From contig DATNPH010000133.1 of the NCBI GenBank assembly GCA_036703315.1, positions 1 through 25,429 on the forward strand: a stretch of 25,429 nt of DNA. Reading direction: 5' to 3'. This stretch comes from DATNPH01 sp036703315. GTDB taxonomy: Bacteria > Cyanobacteriota > Cyanobacteriia > Cyanobacteriales > Coleofasciculaceae. Under the pieces are notes generated by a model. That model had not been told where the DNA came from, did no database searches, and saw only the letters and a program-made list of their open reading frames with translations. The position numbers were made by a program, and so were the translations under genes. The first letter of the stretch is position 1. Every line of letters starts with the position of its first letter. Below, piece by piece: positions 6,256 to 15,433 of this stretch.

Positions 6256-7680
6256 TCAAGTCGGGTTATAGCGAGGAAAACTGGGTAACTCAATTGCCGC
6301 CAATGACTTACGCTTTTTGGGAGAACGTAGGGGATAGAGGGTGGGCGACGGCCAGTTGGATTGGGGGAGAATTACATCTGGCTCAGCTTGCTCACGAGTT
6401 GCAGAATCTACCCATAAATCCTCACTAGGCAACTGCACCCTATCTACCTCCCTGATATTCTCTGCCGAGGAAGTCTCTTGAGCCTCACTCAGGTCTGGTA
6501 GTGCCTCATTAGAGTGTAGGTCAATCTCTGATTCTGGTAGCAATTGCCCTCGGGTGTCAGCTAAGTCTGATTGGAACTCTGACAGACCAGCTGCCTCTGC
6601 TAGAGAGGTCATTTCGGCAAGGAGTTGCTGTTCCAATTCCAATTCTGTGTCTGTACTTTCTTGGGAAGAAGCGATCGCTATTTCAGCTGACTTAGAGGTA
6701 CCTACCGTTAGACGATCCGGTTCTCTAAGTCGTCTAATTTCTAAAGGTTCTGTATCTGAGGGATATACCGCTTGCAGGGGATCAAGCAGAATTGGGAGCT
6801 TCCAAATTGTATCGAAATTAGATTTTTCTTTGAGTACTTCTGGTTGGGCTGACCAGGGTTGGATAGGCTGCGTTTTGGGGAAAACAGGTGAGGTAGTACT
6901 GCTACTCCTATAAGAAAGTTGCTGGGTTGGAGTACTGGAGGTTGGCATTTCCAAGGACTTCTCCAGTGCTACCTTAAATTGCATGGTTTGTTGTTGCTGT
7001 CGATGCAGGCGTGTTCTGAGTTCTCGACAGGTATTTGCGGCTTGCAACAACTGATGGGACTGCTCATTGTAGCGTTGTTGGGTGAGGGCACATTCCCGCT
7101 CTAGTTGGGCAACTCGCTCCTGAGAGCTTTGTAACTGCTCGGATAATGTTTCTATCAATATTTGCTGGCGTTGAGCAGCTTGATGAGAGGATTCCAGTGC
7201 CTGGAACATCCGAGTTAATTGGTCTTGAACGGTACTCAGTTCCTCCGCCTGTTGAGCCAGTAGTACTTCTTGCTGTTGCGATCGCGTTTGCTGTGAGTGT
7301 AACTCCTCCTGTTTCTCCTTGAGCGCTGCTCTGAGCTGATTTACTTGGTCAAGTAAGCGACGATTGCGCTGGCGCATTTTTTGAGCCAAGGCAAACCAAT
7401 CAGCATCCTTTGTTCGTCGCTCAGAAACATCCGCCGTCTCTGTAGTACGGTCGTCTCCCTCTGTAATTGCCGACCATGCTTTCGTGGCAGTTTCTGACTC
7501 TATTGTCAAGTCGGGTCTCCACGGTTGAATCGGATCTTTTACATCCGGCAACTCAGAGGATTTGACAATTTGCGGGTTATCTGATATATCCGTAGCATCT
7601 AGCGGATCAGCTGAACTGTCATCCGTTGATGCAGGAAGTTCAGGGAGGGGCTGGTTGTTTGGGGTGTCAGCGTCACTCAT
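6256..7680 (-). CDS. Coiled-coil protein of unknown function
   Basis: A 474-residue acidic protein, not assigned to a named family. Residues 1-~90 are disordered and rich in Asp, Ser, Thr and Pro. From DADWFALAQKMRQRNRRLL (about 93) to about 245 it is a long Gln/Glu/Leu-rich coiled coil. The rest is low-complexity with scattered acidic segments and ends in a short basic, proline-containing tail (RSPKKRKS … ELPSFPRYNPT). No signal peptide or membrane segment is seen. I use the ATG at 7678-7680; a GTG just upstream (7681-7683) is equally in frame. Either start overlaps the stop of a 75-codon ORF upstream, which suggests translational coupling if that ORF is real. A structural or scaffold role is a guess from composition. 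Confidence 0.8.
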   Translation of the reverse strand: MSDADTPNNQPLPELPASTDDSSADPLDATDISDNPQIVKSSELPDVKDPIQPWRPDLTIESETATKAWSAITEGDDRTTETADVSERRTKDADWFALAQKMRQRNRRLLDQVNQLRAALKEKQEELHSQQTRSQQQEVLLAQQAEELSTVQDQLTRMFQALESSHQAAQRQQILIETLSEQLQSSQERVAQLERECALTQQRYNEQSHQLLQAANTCRELRTRLHRQQQQTMQFKVALEKSLEMPTSSTPTQQLSYRSSSTTSPVFPKTQPIQPWSAQPEVLKEKSNFDTIWKLPILLDPLQAVYPSDTEPLEIRRLREPDRLTVGTSKSAEIAIASSQESTDTELELEQQLLAEMTSLAEAAGLSEFQSDLADTRGQLLPESEIDLHSNEALPDLSEAQETSSAENIREVDRVQLPSEDLWVDSATREQAEPDVILPQSNWPSPTLYPLRSPKKRKSLAAIELPSFPRYNPT

Positions 7681-7907
7681 CACTCTTCATCCAGAGGGTC
7701 ACGAATCCACAACGTGGGCAAGTAAGGGTCAGACAAACGCGCCAAAGATATTGGCAGCAACTTTGGGTCAAATGCAACGCCGGAGAAAGTGTATAGGTAG
7801 AAAATACCAGTTAACGGCTTTGCCCTGACTTGAGTTTGGGTGCGGTTGTCTTTGATTCCCTCACCCCTCTCTCCATACAAAGTAATGCACAAAAATCGCC
7901 AGACCAC
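7680..7907 (-). CDS. Small hypothetical ORF overlapping the coiled-coil gene
   Basis: A 75-codon ORF whose stop overlaps the start of the coiled-coil gene. The C-terminal half (FDPKLLPISLARLSDPYLPT, then LWIRDPLDEE) looks protein-like, while the N-terminal part looks like translated non-coding sequence. The true start may therefore be internal, or this may be the tail of a decayed gene. No family is recognised. The overlap is the main reason to list it. Confidence 0.3.
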   Translation of the reverse strand: MVWRFLCITLYGERGEGIKDNRTQTQVRAKPLTGIFYLYTFSGVAFDPKLLPISLARLSDPYLPTLWIRDPLDEE

Positions 7908-7952
7908 AATTATTAAGCTAAACAGAATGTAACAGAGTGTCTTCGCTACAAC

Positions 7953-9008
7953 TCAGCTTACGGTTAAGAACGTTTCCGTCAATAAATCCTGATGCATTAG
8001 TGCCCGGTCTATCAATGACTGAATTTTGTCGTTGGTGAGCGGGTCGCCATTGACGTAGTGTTCTAACCAAGTTTGACTGATTAGATTGGGGTCATCTGGC
8101 AGCTGAGCTAAATCCCATCCTGGCAGATCAAGTTGGGCCATCAGTTGGCTAACTTTAGGATCATAACTAAGAGCAAAACATCGGCATTCTTCTGCTGCCG
8201 CCATAATCAGGCTGTGGTAGCGCATCCCAATTGCCATCTCTACGCCCCGATATAATCCTTTCAATTCTCTGGGGTTTTCTAACCGGAAAATTTGATTAGG
8301 GCCAGTCAGCTGGGATTGAATTGATTCGGCGATGCTCAAGTCTTGAGAGGCTTGGAAGGGCACTAATAAGATACAGGTTTGTGTGGCTTTTTGAAAGTTA
8401 ACTAGAGCGTGGGTGAGGTTAGCGAGGCGTTCAGGGGTTAGGGTGGGGTGCGATCGCAACGAGACTGCCACTCTCGGTGCTGGTAAGTCCCACAAGCCTT
8501 TTACGGGTGAGGAGTCTAGCGCCCAAACTGGATCGGGAGCTTGAATAAAGGGAATTTGCCAATTGGTTAAGAGTTCGGCTGAACCGCGATCGCGCACGCT
8601 CACCGCCGCACAAGTGGCAAATGACTGCCGTGCTACCCGACATGTCAGTTCACGCTTCAGAGGTCCAATACCCTGCGCCCAGGCAATTGTTTTCAAGCCC
8701 AACTGCCGCGCCAATCCCATCAAGCCACAATAGTAGAAAGGGCTAGCTGCACTGGTAGCATCTTGGATTAAACTGCCGCCGCCCCAGATGAAGGCATCAG
8801 AGTGACGCATTGCTCGCAGCACTTGGAAGAAAGAGGAGCGATCGCAACTCTCAACCCCATAGCGCTTACGAGTCTGAGCAGGGTTACCAGAAAGCACCAG
8901 AGGCGTCACTGACTTTGGTAGCATTTGCAGCAGCGAAGCTAGCAGCGCCTCATCGCCGCCATTACCCTTCCCGTAATATCCACATAAAACTGCCCGTATT
9001 TGTCCCAT
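7953..9008 (-). CDS. csaB: Polysaccharide pyruvyl transferase, CsaB type
   Basis: A 351-residue GT-B-like enzyme of the polysaccharide pyruvyl transferase family, which moves a pyruvyl group from phosphoenolpyruvate onto sugars of cell-wall or extracellular polysaccharides; CsaB proteins make the pyruvylated wall polymer that binds S-layer proteins. The start is set at the ATG at 9006-9008, giving MGQIRAVLCGYYGKGNGGDE, with the N-terminal G-N-x-G-D-E-A motif near residue 15. An upstream in-frame ATG (9035) would add nine unlikely residues. Further family marks are WGGGSLIQD near 77, AWAQGIGP near 112, the VSVRD segment near 135 and the C-terminal donor-site MRYHSLIMAA near 258. No other polysaccharide genes are adjacent. 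It follows the TMEM43-like gene on the same strand after a 286-bp spacer. Confidence 0.9.
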   Translation of the reverse strand: MGQIRAVLCGYYGKGNGGDEALLASLLQMLPKSVTPLVLSGNPAQTRKRYGVESCDRSSFFQVLRAMRHSDAFIWGGGSLIQDATSAASPFYYCGLMGLARQLGLKTIAWAQGIGPLKRELTCRVARQSFATCAAVSVRDRGSAELLTNWQIPFIQAPDPVWALDSSPVKGLWDLPAPRVAVSLRSHPTLTPERLANLTHALVNFQKATQTCILLVPFQASQDLSIAESIQSQLTGPNQIFRLENPRELKGLYRGVEMAIGMRYHSLIMAAAEECRCFALSYDPKVSQLMAQLDLPGWDLAQLPDDPNLISQTWLEHYVNGDPLTNDKIQSLIDRALMHQDLLTETFLTVS

Positions 9009-9053
9009 GCGAAAACTGTACCAGCTTTCGCTCAACGATGGATTAAGGGGTTG

Positions 9054-9085
9054 AAGGTTGAAGGTTAGTTTAAACTTTCAACCTT
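9054..9085. repeat. Inverted repeat built of GGTTGAA units
   Basis: In the spacer upstream of csaB, AAGGTTGAA at 9054-9062 pairs with TTCAACCTT at 9077-9085. The loop contains the 10-bp palindrome AGTTTAAACT (9067-9076). GGTTGAA is also directly repeated. It may be a simple-sequence-derived hairpin at the end of the upstream TMEM43-like transcript. The rest of the 9009-9294 spacer shows nothing recognisable. Confidence 0.6.
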
Positions 9086-9294
9086 CCAACCTTAAACTAG
9101 AACAAAATGTCTCAGTAGACTGCGTTTATCTCTAGCTTTGTATTCCTTAAGCCCCAGCCAACCCTTAGCTATTCTGCGTCTTGCTTTCCTGCGGGTAAAG
9201 CATTGCTGTGTTGATATAACTCCAAATTTAACGGTAAGGTTTTTTTGCCATCAGACAAAGGAAATTCTTGGCTATACAACAACCCCGCCTCATA

Positions 9295-10482
9295 TCAGGG
9301 CTTGTGGCGGCGGAGGACAATCATTACCCCAAGGCTTATGGTAAGCGCAATTACCAACGCGATCGGGTGGTGAATCAGCGTAGAAACCAGGATAGTAGCA
9401 GTGGACAGGACAAAGGCAACCCAAAAACTCGCCAATCCAGCTACACTCTCGCTAACCGACCCAAGAAAAGGGATGAAATCTAGAAAAACACTAATCGGGT
9501 TAGAGGCAAGTGCTAATCCTATCCACATTATTAAAAATCCGCTGAATCTGAAGAGCCATATCGCAATGTCGTAGTTGGTCTTTAGTGTAGCGATTGCCTC
9601 ATCCCTCGTTCCTCGAAACACCCAGTACAACTTGGTATTCTTCTTGTGAAAGTAGGGAGTAATCCGATCAGGACTTTCCAGTTTGCCAAAGACAGTAACT
9701 GTAGAATCAGTCGGAAGAACAAGATACTCGATACGCAGGTCACCGACTTGAGGATTTTCGAGTGAGCCAATCCCCTTGTAAAGGTAATTATCTGCCAGAG
9801 TAACATTACCACTCAGCCTAGTATTTTGCCGATTTAAAGGGAGTATATCGAATTTCGGGCGACCAATTCTCTCGCTTAGTGTTATACCCCCACCTCTGTT
9901 GACTTTATAATTGTTGCGATAATCAAGGCTGCCTGTATCCAAGCTATAGATTCCGACTTTAGCATCTGAGACCATATAATCCAGACTGGTGACAGATTTA
10001 GCAGGATTTCGATGTCCTTCAGGGTATCTAAATGAGCTAGAGTCCTCTGGATTAGATGTCCATTCTTTTGTGTAAGTGTAGGTTGTTGTTTTAGTAGCTG
10101 AGCCACCTACATTCTTTTCAGTTGTGGATTCTTTGTTTTGCTTCCAGGCAAAAATCTCGACGGTTCTAGAGACGATAATATACTTTCCCGGCTGCAAAAA
10201 TAAATCGTCTCCCAATAACTGACTAGATGTAATGGTGCCAGTAGTTGAAACTAGTTTACCTTGACCAGTGCTGGGGGAAGACGCTGAAATTTCTACCGCC
10301 GTCTTAGCTATTTGTGAAACGTCTACTCTGCCTTCATTCCAGTACAAAATAAAAAAAGAGGCGAATAATAGGATAATTCCCAAAATCGCTCCAACACAGG
10401 AGCTAGTCAGCCTTCTTCCCCAACCTATAACCTCTATTTCCTGATATTCGTCGCTCATATATATACTATTTGCCGTAGCCAT
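9295..10482 (-). CDS. TMEM43-family membrane protein
   Basis: A 395-residue integral membrane protein of the TMEM43/LUMA (DUF1625) family. Residues about 27-50 are the first membrane segment followed by the characteristic FFILYWNEGRVDVSQIAKT stretch. Residues ~50-300 form a large extramembrane domain rich in beta strands. The C-terminal part has about three further hydrophobic segments (near 308-325, 340-362 and 365-388), ending in a basic tail RRHKP. Eukaryotic TMEM43 sits in the inner nuclear membrane and ER; the bacterial proteins have no established function. The annotated start has an alternative at M9 (MSDEYQEIEV), which is equally plausible. No operon partner is apparent. Confidence 0.8.
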   Translation of the reverse strand: MATANSIYMSDEYQEIEVIGWGRRLTSSCVGAILGIILLFASFFILYWNEGRVDVSQIAKTAVEISASSPSTGQGKLVSTTGTITSSQLLGDDLFLQPGKYIIVSRTVEIFAWKQNKESTTEKNVGGSATKTTTYTYTKEWTSNPEDSSSFRYPEGHRNPAKSVTSLDYMVSDAKVGIYSLDTGSLDYRNNYKVNRGGGITLSERIGRPKFDILPLNRQNTRLSGNVTLADNYLYKGIGSLENPQVGDLRIEYLVLPTDSTVTVFGKLESPDRITPYFHKKNTKLYWVFRGTRDEAIATLKTNYDIAIWLFRFSGFLIMWIGLALASNPISVFLDFIPFLGSVSESVAGLASFWVAFVLSTATILVSTLIHHPIALVIALTISLGVMIVLRRHKP

Positions 10483-11002
10483 CAGATTGGATGGTTACTA
10501 TTGCTTTACTTCAGTGCTGGTTACAAATCTCTGTAGGTTACTCAAGATTAATTTTGGACTTTTATGTATTTGCGATAAAAGTTTACGTAACGCTTGGATC
10601 TTCCCAACAGCGTGTCTCCCAGCGGATAGATTCATACAGTTTCATGTTGTTCTCCCTGAAAATACTTTTGTGTCAGGCTTTTGTTTATGACTCTGTAATT
10701 ACCAAGGGTTTTTTTGCAAGGGTTACAAAAGTTAACAAAAACTGGCGTAAGCTAGCGCGATTAGCGAAACTTAAACGAAAAGACTCGAATCAGCCGAGGA
10801 TTTAGCCTGATTGCGGATGATTCAGGACACAGAAAAAGTGGGAATTTCACAGTGGGGTAGGACGGCAATACCTGGGAGAAATCGATACGCATTAAGCCGA
10901 CAAAAAGGAAAGTTTGTCAGATAGCGATCGCCTCTCTTAATCCTCTTAACGGGACTTGAACAATTTCTAAGTCCAAACAAAGCCTAAACTCGCTTTGTAA
11001 AC
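10483..11002. other. Intergenic spacer
   Basis: About 520 bases between two minus-strand genes. Overlapping plus-strand ORFs of 67 and 104 codons are present but have no protein-like features. One HIP1 octamer lies near 10925. The promoter of the TMEM43-like gene should be in the left part, but I cannot point to it. Nothing else is recognised. Confidence 0.4.
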
Positions 11003-14000
11003 CTAACAGCGATCGAGATAGATTTGGGCAACCGTATCCATTGGGTTAATTCTCAAGATATCTTCAAACCGTTGTGCAGCGTCCCTCATTAAATGCTGCT
11101 GGTAGAGTAACAAACCTTCTTCAAAAATTGTTTTCGTAGCTAACTTGCCTTCTTTGATTTCAGGCTCATCCCCATCAAACACTTCAAAAACTGTCACGGC
11201 TTCTGACTTCCCCTTCACTTTGACTTTCTCAATGAAGCGGATACTATACTCATTTGGGTCGTGCAGACCTATAAAAGTTTGCTGAGAGATTAACAGTGAA
11301 ACTCTATAATTTTTCGTTAGACTTTCCAAGCGAGAGGCTAAATTCACCGCATCACTAATTACCGTACCATCCATGCGATTTCTTCCACCCACTGTCCCCA
11401 GCATTAACAAACCTGTATTGATACCAATCCCAATTTTGATTGGTACATCACCTGAATTAGCGCGATGTTGATTATAGTCAGAAAGTCGGTGGAGCATGGT
11501 AATCCCGGCTTTGACCGCATCATCAGCATTACCGCTAAACAGTGCCATAATTGCATCGCCAATGTATTTATCAATAAACCCATTATTTTCGATGATTGCC
11601 GATTCCATACGAGATAGATAGGCATTGATAAACTTGAAATTGTCTTCCGGATTCATAGTTTCTGATAAACTAGTGAAATCGCGGATATCAGAAAACAAAA
11701 TCGACATCTCTTGCTGCACATTTTCGCCTAAGCTAACATCAACAATACTTTCCTTGTTCAACAACTGGAGAAATTTATGCGGGACAAAGCGACCGTAGGC
11801 GATGTTGAGGTTAGACAATCTTAAATGAGTTTTAATCCTCGCTAATAATTCGCTTTTTGAAATGGGTTTAGTCAAATAATCATTGGCACCGATACTTAAC
11901 CCTTCCACCAAGTCATTGACTTGATTTTTTGCCGTCAACATCAAGATAGGTAGTTCATTGGCAGGAAACTTTTCGCGGATTTTTTGGCAGACTTCATAGC
12001 CAGTCATCCGAGGCATCATCACGTCAAGCAGGATTAAATCGGGTTTGAAACCCTGCTCGATCGCTGCCAAGGCTTCTGCGCCATTAGAAGCTTGGGTTAG
12101 GGAATAGTTTTGTAGGGAAAGATGGTTGATAAGCACCTGAAGATTCACTGGCTCATCATCGACCATCAGGATTTTGAACTGTTGAGAATTGTTATGAGTT
12201 TGTATTAACGGATTGAGGCTCTCTGACTCATTCACTTCTTCCCTAGAACGCAGAACGCAGGAGAGATAAGAGCGATCGCTACCGTTAACCGCAACCTGAC
12301 CCGATGCCACTGGCAGGGTGAAGGTAAACCGCGAACCCACTCCTACAATCGATTCGACTCGAATTTCGCCCCCGTGCAACTCCACAAGCTTTTTAGTGAC
12401 TGCTAAACCCAAGCCAGTGCCACCATATTCACGCGCTGTTGAACCATCGCCTTGTTCAAAGGATTCAAAGATTCGGTCTAATTTATCGTCTGGTATGCCG
12501 ATACCTGTGTCGGAGATGGTAATTGCTAGATATTTGGCTCGATCCCCCCTAGCCCCCCTTAAAAAGGGGGGAACAAGAGCGGTTGAATTGTGTTGCTCCC
12601 GGCTTTCTAGCAGCGGAACCAGAGCAGTTGAATTGTGTTGCTCCCGGCTTTTTAAGCCCTGTTGGGGGGGATCTACGACAACCGCTGAGATTTCTACAAT
12701 GCCTTTTTCAGTAAACTTAATCGCATTTCCTACTAAGTTATACAAAATCTGTTGCAAGCGATTTTCATCAGCTTGGGCTGGGGGAATGCCTGAGGGAATA
12801 GCGTTAATAAGCTGCAAATCTTTGTTTCCAATCAGAGGTTGGCTGAGGGTAAGAACAACAGAGGCAATTTCTCGTAGTCCTACAGCTTGGAATTGCAGTT
12901 CAATTGTTTTGTGTCTCAGTTTAGAAAAGTCGAGGATATCATTAACTAAAGTTGCCAATCGGTGTCCGCTTTGGACAATCAGCAACAAATTTTTTCGTTG
13001 CAGTTCTGAAACTTGTCCGGTGGCTCCATCCATCATCGACTCGGCAATACCAATCATGCCGTTGAGGGGTGTGCGTAGTTCGTGAGAGGTATTGGCAAGA
13101 AACTCATCCTTGAGGTTGTTCAAACGCTCTAGAGCTTCATTTTGGCGTTCTAGTTCTTGGATGAAATGAATCCGTTCGGCTTCGGCTTGTTTGCGTTGCG
13201 TGATGTCAGTAAAGGCAACAATGGCAAAAGCAACCCTTTCCTTTTCATCAAAAATTGGCGTAGCTCGTGCTTCCAAAGGAATAAGCGTTTCTCCTTGGTG
13301 GATTTCTAAATCTTCAACAGAAACGCTCTCGCCCTTAAGTGCACGAGTGCAAGGCATTTGCTCCGGAGGGTATAACTGGTCAGTTCCGGCAATGTAGACT
13401 TGATAAACCTCTGGCAATTGTTCGGGTGTGGCATCTGGTCTGATGCCCTTGCCCATTAAATCCTGTGCGGTGCGATTGGCGTAGTAGATTCTGCCTGTTG
13501 CATCATGTACGCTGACACCGACTGGCACTGCTTCTAAAAATTGAGTCAGCCTGCTCTCACTTTGAGTCAGTGCCTCGTTTAAGACTTTCATCTCAGCATT
13601 TTTGCCTTCTAGGGTGGCAAAGGATTCTTGCAGTTGCCCTGCCATACTGTTAAATGACCTGGCTAGTTCCCCTAGTTCGTCAGAGCGATCGCTTGCTCCA
13701 GACACTTCAAGATGCTCCCATTTCCCCAAAGCAAGAGCCTTGGCAGATGCGTTCAAGCGCAAAATTGGTCGGACAATCCAGCGAGAGGTGAAAATGCCGA
13801 GGACTGTAGCCACTATCAAGGCTGCAATACACAGTAGGAAGGTGTTTCGCCTGTTAGCGTTAATTTCCTGCATGAAGTCAGCTTCAGGAACGACCACCAC
13901 GATTAGCCAATTCAAGCCCAACTCATCCCGCCAGGGCGTTACTTGGACAAGCTGGTGCTGACCTTCAATCGTCAATTTGAGCTGTTGGGTAGTGTTAATC

Positions 14001-14896
14001 TCGCTGAGTTTTTTATAGTGTTTTGTCAAATACTGGGTTGTTAATTGAATTAAGGGTTCTTTACTATCTAATGCCCTTAATCTCTTAGCCTTACCATCAA
14101 CAACTGTGAAGGGTTTTTCGGTACTGGAACTTGCTACCAGGAGTCCGTCCCGCTCCAAAATAAAGGTCTGTCCAGACTTGCTAACTTTTATCTGGTTGAG
14201 AAATTGACTAATCTGCGAAAGGAGGAGATCGATACTCAGGACTCCTGCAATCGTCTTCGTTTTGTTGTAGACAGGATAACTAGAAGAGATCGATATAACT
14301 TCCGGCTTATCTTCCCATTGGTAAACTTTACTCCACAAGGGTTTACCAGCTTTCACGGCATCTGCATACCAAGCCTCTCCTCTAGGCTCCCAGTTTTTGA
14401 CTTCCAGCAGCTTGGTGCGATTCCCCTGGTTATCGGTAGTCCAGACAAAGAGTTTACCAGGGTTGGGCTTGGAAACTTGATTGATCAGCAGGCTGCCATT
14501 ATCTAGGCGTTCAACTCCAATAAATTCACCGTCTTTGTTGCCAAAGGAAATGTAGCCAACATTAAACACCTGCATCTGTTTCCAGAAGTAGCGCCCCGTA
14601 GTTTGAAAGTCATTTAGGTTTAGCAAGCCTAACTCAATGGCATCTAAATTAATTTGATTAATCTGATTGGGGGTGGCTAAGTAGGTATCGAGGTGTCGGT
14701 CGATGCGATCGCTCTCTTTACTCTGCAACTGAGTAACCAGCTTGTTAACGGCTTGCTGCCCGTTTCTGAATGAGAGATACCCCGTCAACCCCACCGCCGC
14801 GAAGATTTGCAGGACGAAGGGGACGATGAGGACGGTTCGGAGGGGAACTTTCGGTGAAGCTTTGGACACTAAGCGGTTTAGAAATTTTACTGACAT
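11003..14896 (-). CDS. CyaC-like hybrid sensor kinase / class III adenylate cyclase
   Basis: A 1297-residue membrane sensor. Order: TM1 (~21-43), periplasmic Cache-type sensor (~44-345), TM2 (~347-372), HAMP (~372-425), PAS (~450-570), HisKA with His605 in TSHELRTPLNG, HATPase (~705-865; N-box LYNLVGNAIKFTEKG, DTGIGIP, GGTGLGLAV), receiver with Asp958 in LILLDVMMP, class III cyclase domain (~1060-1235) and a TPR-like tail ending in YLDRC. In the cyclase, metal-binding Asp1070 and Asp1073 (FSDIRDF), adenine-contacting Lys1110 (DKYIGDA), Asn1185 and Arg1189 are present. Thr1178 stands where mammalian cyclases have Asp, as in bicarbonate-responsive class IIIb enzymes such as Spirulina CyaC. Product is therefore probably cAMP. 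Phosphorelay His605 to Asp958 likely controls cyclase output. The HATPase holds an in-frame repeat-derived insertion at residues ~742-786. The intact frame and motifs argue that it is functional. Confidence 0.9.
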   Translation of the reverse strand: MSVKFLNRLVSKASPKVPLRTVLIVPFVLQIFAAVGLTGYLSFRNGQQAVNKLVTQLQSKESDRIDRHLDTYLATPNQINQINLDAIELGLLNLNDFQTTGRYFWKQMQVFNVGYISFGNKDGEFIGVERLDNGSLLINQVSKPNPGKLFVWTTDNQGNRTKLLEVKNWEPRGEAWYADAVKAGKPLWSKVYQWEDKPEVISISSSYPVYNKTKTIAGVLSIDLLLSQISQFLNQIKVSKSGQTFILERDGLLVASSSTEKPFTVVDGKAKRLRALDSKEPLIQLTTQYLTKHYKKLSEINTTQQLKLTIEGQHQLVQVTPWRDELGLNWLIVVVVPEADFMQEINANRRNTFLLCIAALIVATVLGIFTSRWIVRPILRLNASAKALALGKWEHLEVSGASDRSDELGELARSFNSMAGQLQESFATLEGKNAEMKVLNEALTQSESRLTQFLEAVPVGVSVHDATGRIYYANRTAQDLMGKGIRPDATPEQLPEVYQVYIAGTDQLYPPEQMPCTRALKGESVSVEDLEIHQGETLIPLEARATPIFDEKERVAFAIVAFTDITQRKQAEAERIHFIQELERQNEALERLNNLKDEFLANTSHELRTPLNGMIGIAESMMDGATGQVSELQRKNLLLIVQSGHRLATLVNDILDFSKLRHKTIELQFQAVGLREIASVVLTLSQPLIGNKDLQLINAIPSGIPPAQADENRLQQILYNLVGNAIKFTEKGIVEISAVVVDPPQQGLKSREQHNSTALVPLLESREQHNSTALVPPFLRGARGDRAKYLAITISDTGIGIPDDKLDRIFESFEQGDGSTAREYGGTGLGLAVTKKLVELHGGEIRVESIVGVGSRFTFTLPVASGQVAVNGSDRSYLSCVLRSREEVNESESLNPLIQTHNNSQQFKILMVDDEPVNLQVLINHLSLQNYSLTQASNGAEALAAIEQGFKPDLILLDVMMPRMTGYEVCQKIREKFPANELPILMLTAKNQVNDLVEGLSIGANDYLTKPISKSELLARIKTHLRLSNLNIAYGRFVPHKFLQLLNKESIVDVSLGENVQQEMSILFSDIRDFTSLSETMNPEDNFKFINAYLSRMESAIIENNGFIDKYIGDAIMALFSGNADDAVKAGITMLHRLSDYNQHRANSGDVPIKIGIGINTGLLMLGTVGGRNRMDGTVISDAVNLASRLESLTKNYRVSLLISQQTFIGLHDPNEYSIRFIEKVKVKGKSEAVTVFEVFDGDEPEIKEGKLATKTIFEEGLLLYQQHLMRDAAQRFEDILRINPMDTVAQIYLDRC
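12541..12673. repeat. Repeat-derived in-frame insertion in the HATPase domain
   Basis: Inside the kinase gene, GATCCCCCC (12541-12549) and GGGGGGATC (12665-12673) form terminal inverted repeats around a GC-rich block. The block contains the hairpin CCCCCCTT-AAAAA-GGGGGG (12553-12571), the same core as the intergenic repeat at 15192-15208. It also contains two 36-bp direct copies starting at 12571 and 12616 (45-bp period, two mismatches). Read in the gene frame it gives two SREQHNSTALVP units and then PPFLRGARGD. It falls between the N-box and the DTGIGIP motif, a loop region of HATPase domains. Confidence 0.8.
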
Positions 14897-15116
14897 GAAA
14901 GCAAGAGCTTTGTGCAGGAAGGTTGCTTGCGTAGTGGTACTTACGCAATTAAACTACTGACGCAACATTCGTAGAGTTGATGCACAAGTCCTGGTAAGTT
15001 GTGGTGTTGCCTACCTCTAATTGTGGCTTGCCAATCCAAGCGATCGTGTCAGTGTTATCCTTTTGGGTTAGTTCTTCTAATATCGATTACCTCAATGTTT
15101 GCTACAGATGGTCGAT

Positions 15117-15220
15117 CCCCCCCAGCTTCTCATCCTCACCTTCGGCTCCAGTCGCTCCGTCCTTAAAAAGGGGGGAGAATCCACTCAAAGTCCCCCTTAA
15201 AAAGGGGGATTTAGGGGGTT
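15117..15220. repeat. CCCCCTTAAAAAGGGGG dispersed repeat
   Basis: Contains GTCCTTAAAAAGGGGGGA near 15161 and the hairpin CCCCCTT-AAA-AAGGGGG at 15192-15208, followed by GATTTAGGGGGTT. This family of C-run/G-run repeats is common in cyanobacterial intergenic DNA. A relative has entered the neighbouring kinase gene at 12541-12673. Confidence 0.75.
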
Positions 15221-15255
15221 ATTCAATTTGTTGCATTCTTTTTTCTATTTGATAT

Positions 15256-15360
15256 ATAGCAAAAGGCACAAGGCAAAGGGCAGAGGGCAGAAGGTTTATC
15301 ACTGGTACTAGGTCGTTTCAGCCATTAAATCTGTCCTAACCTTTATGGCGACAGCTATAA
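15256..15360 (+). repeat. Dispersed repeat, copy A
   Basis: Begins TATAGCAAAAGGCACAAGG, continues with GGCAGAGGGCAGAAGG and ends with an exact 28-nt string at 15333-15360 (GTCCTAACC … GACAGCTATAA). The same elements occur in inverted orientation at 22379-22487. The 28-nt end is identical and the purine-rich start is close to identical; the middle parts differ. Confidence 0.85.
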
Positions 15361-15433
15361 CGCTCTGAGCTTGGTTGAGATAACCAGTTTTGGGGGAGCC
15401 GAGTCATCTCTCTGCCATCTGAATTTACAGCAC

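Noticed and set aside
9138..9483. Plus-strand ORFs upstream of csaB
   Set aside because: They span non-coding spacer and the antisense end of the TMEM43-like gene, with no protein-like features.
10487..10805. Two overlapping plus-strand ORFs in the spacer right of the TMEM43-like gene
   Set aside because: No ribosome binding site, no recognisable domain, and composition typical of translated AT-rich spacer.
12318..13085. 255-codon plus-strand ORF
   Set aside because: It lies wholly antisense to the HisKA/HATPase region of the hybrid kinase, whose motifs are intact; composition is that of a shadow frame.
15001..15252. 83-codon plus-strand ORF
   Set aside because: It reads through the CCCCCTT/AAGGGGG dispersed repeats; the apparent peptide is translated repeat.
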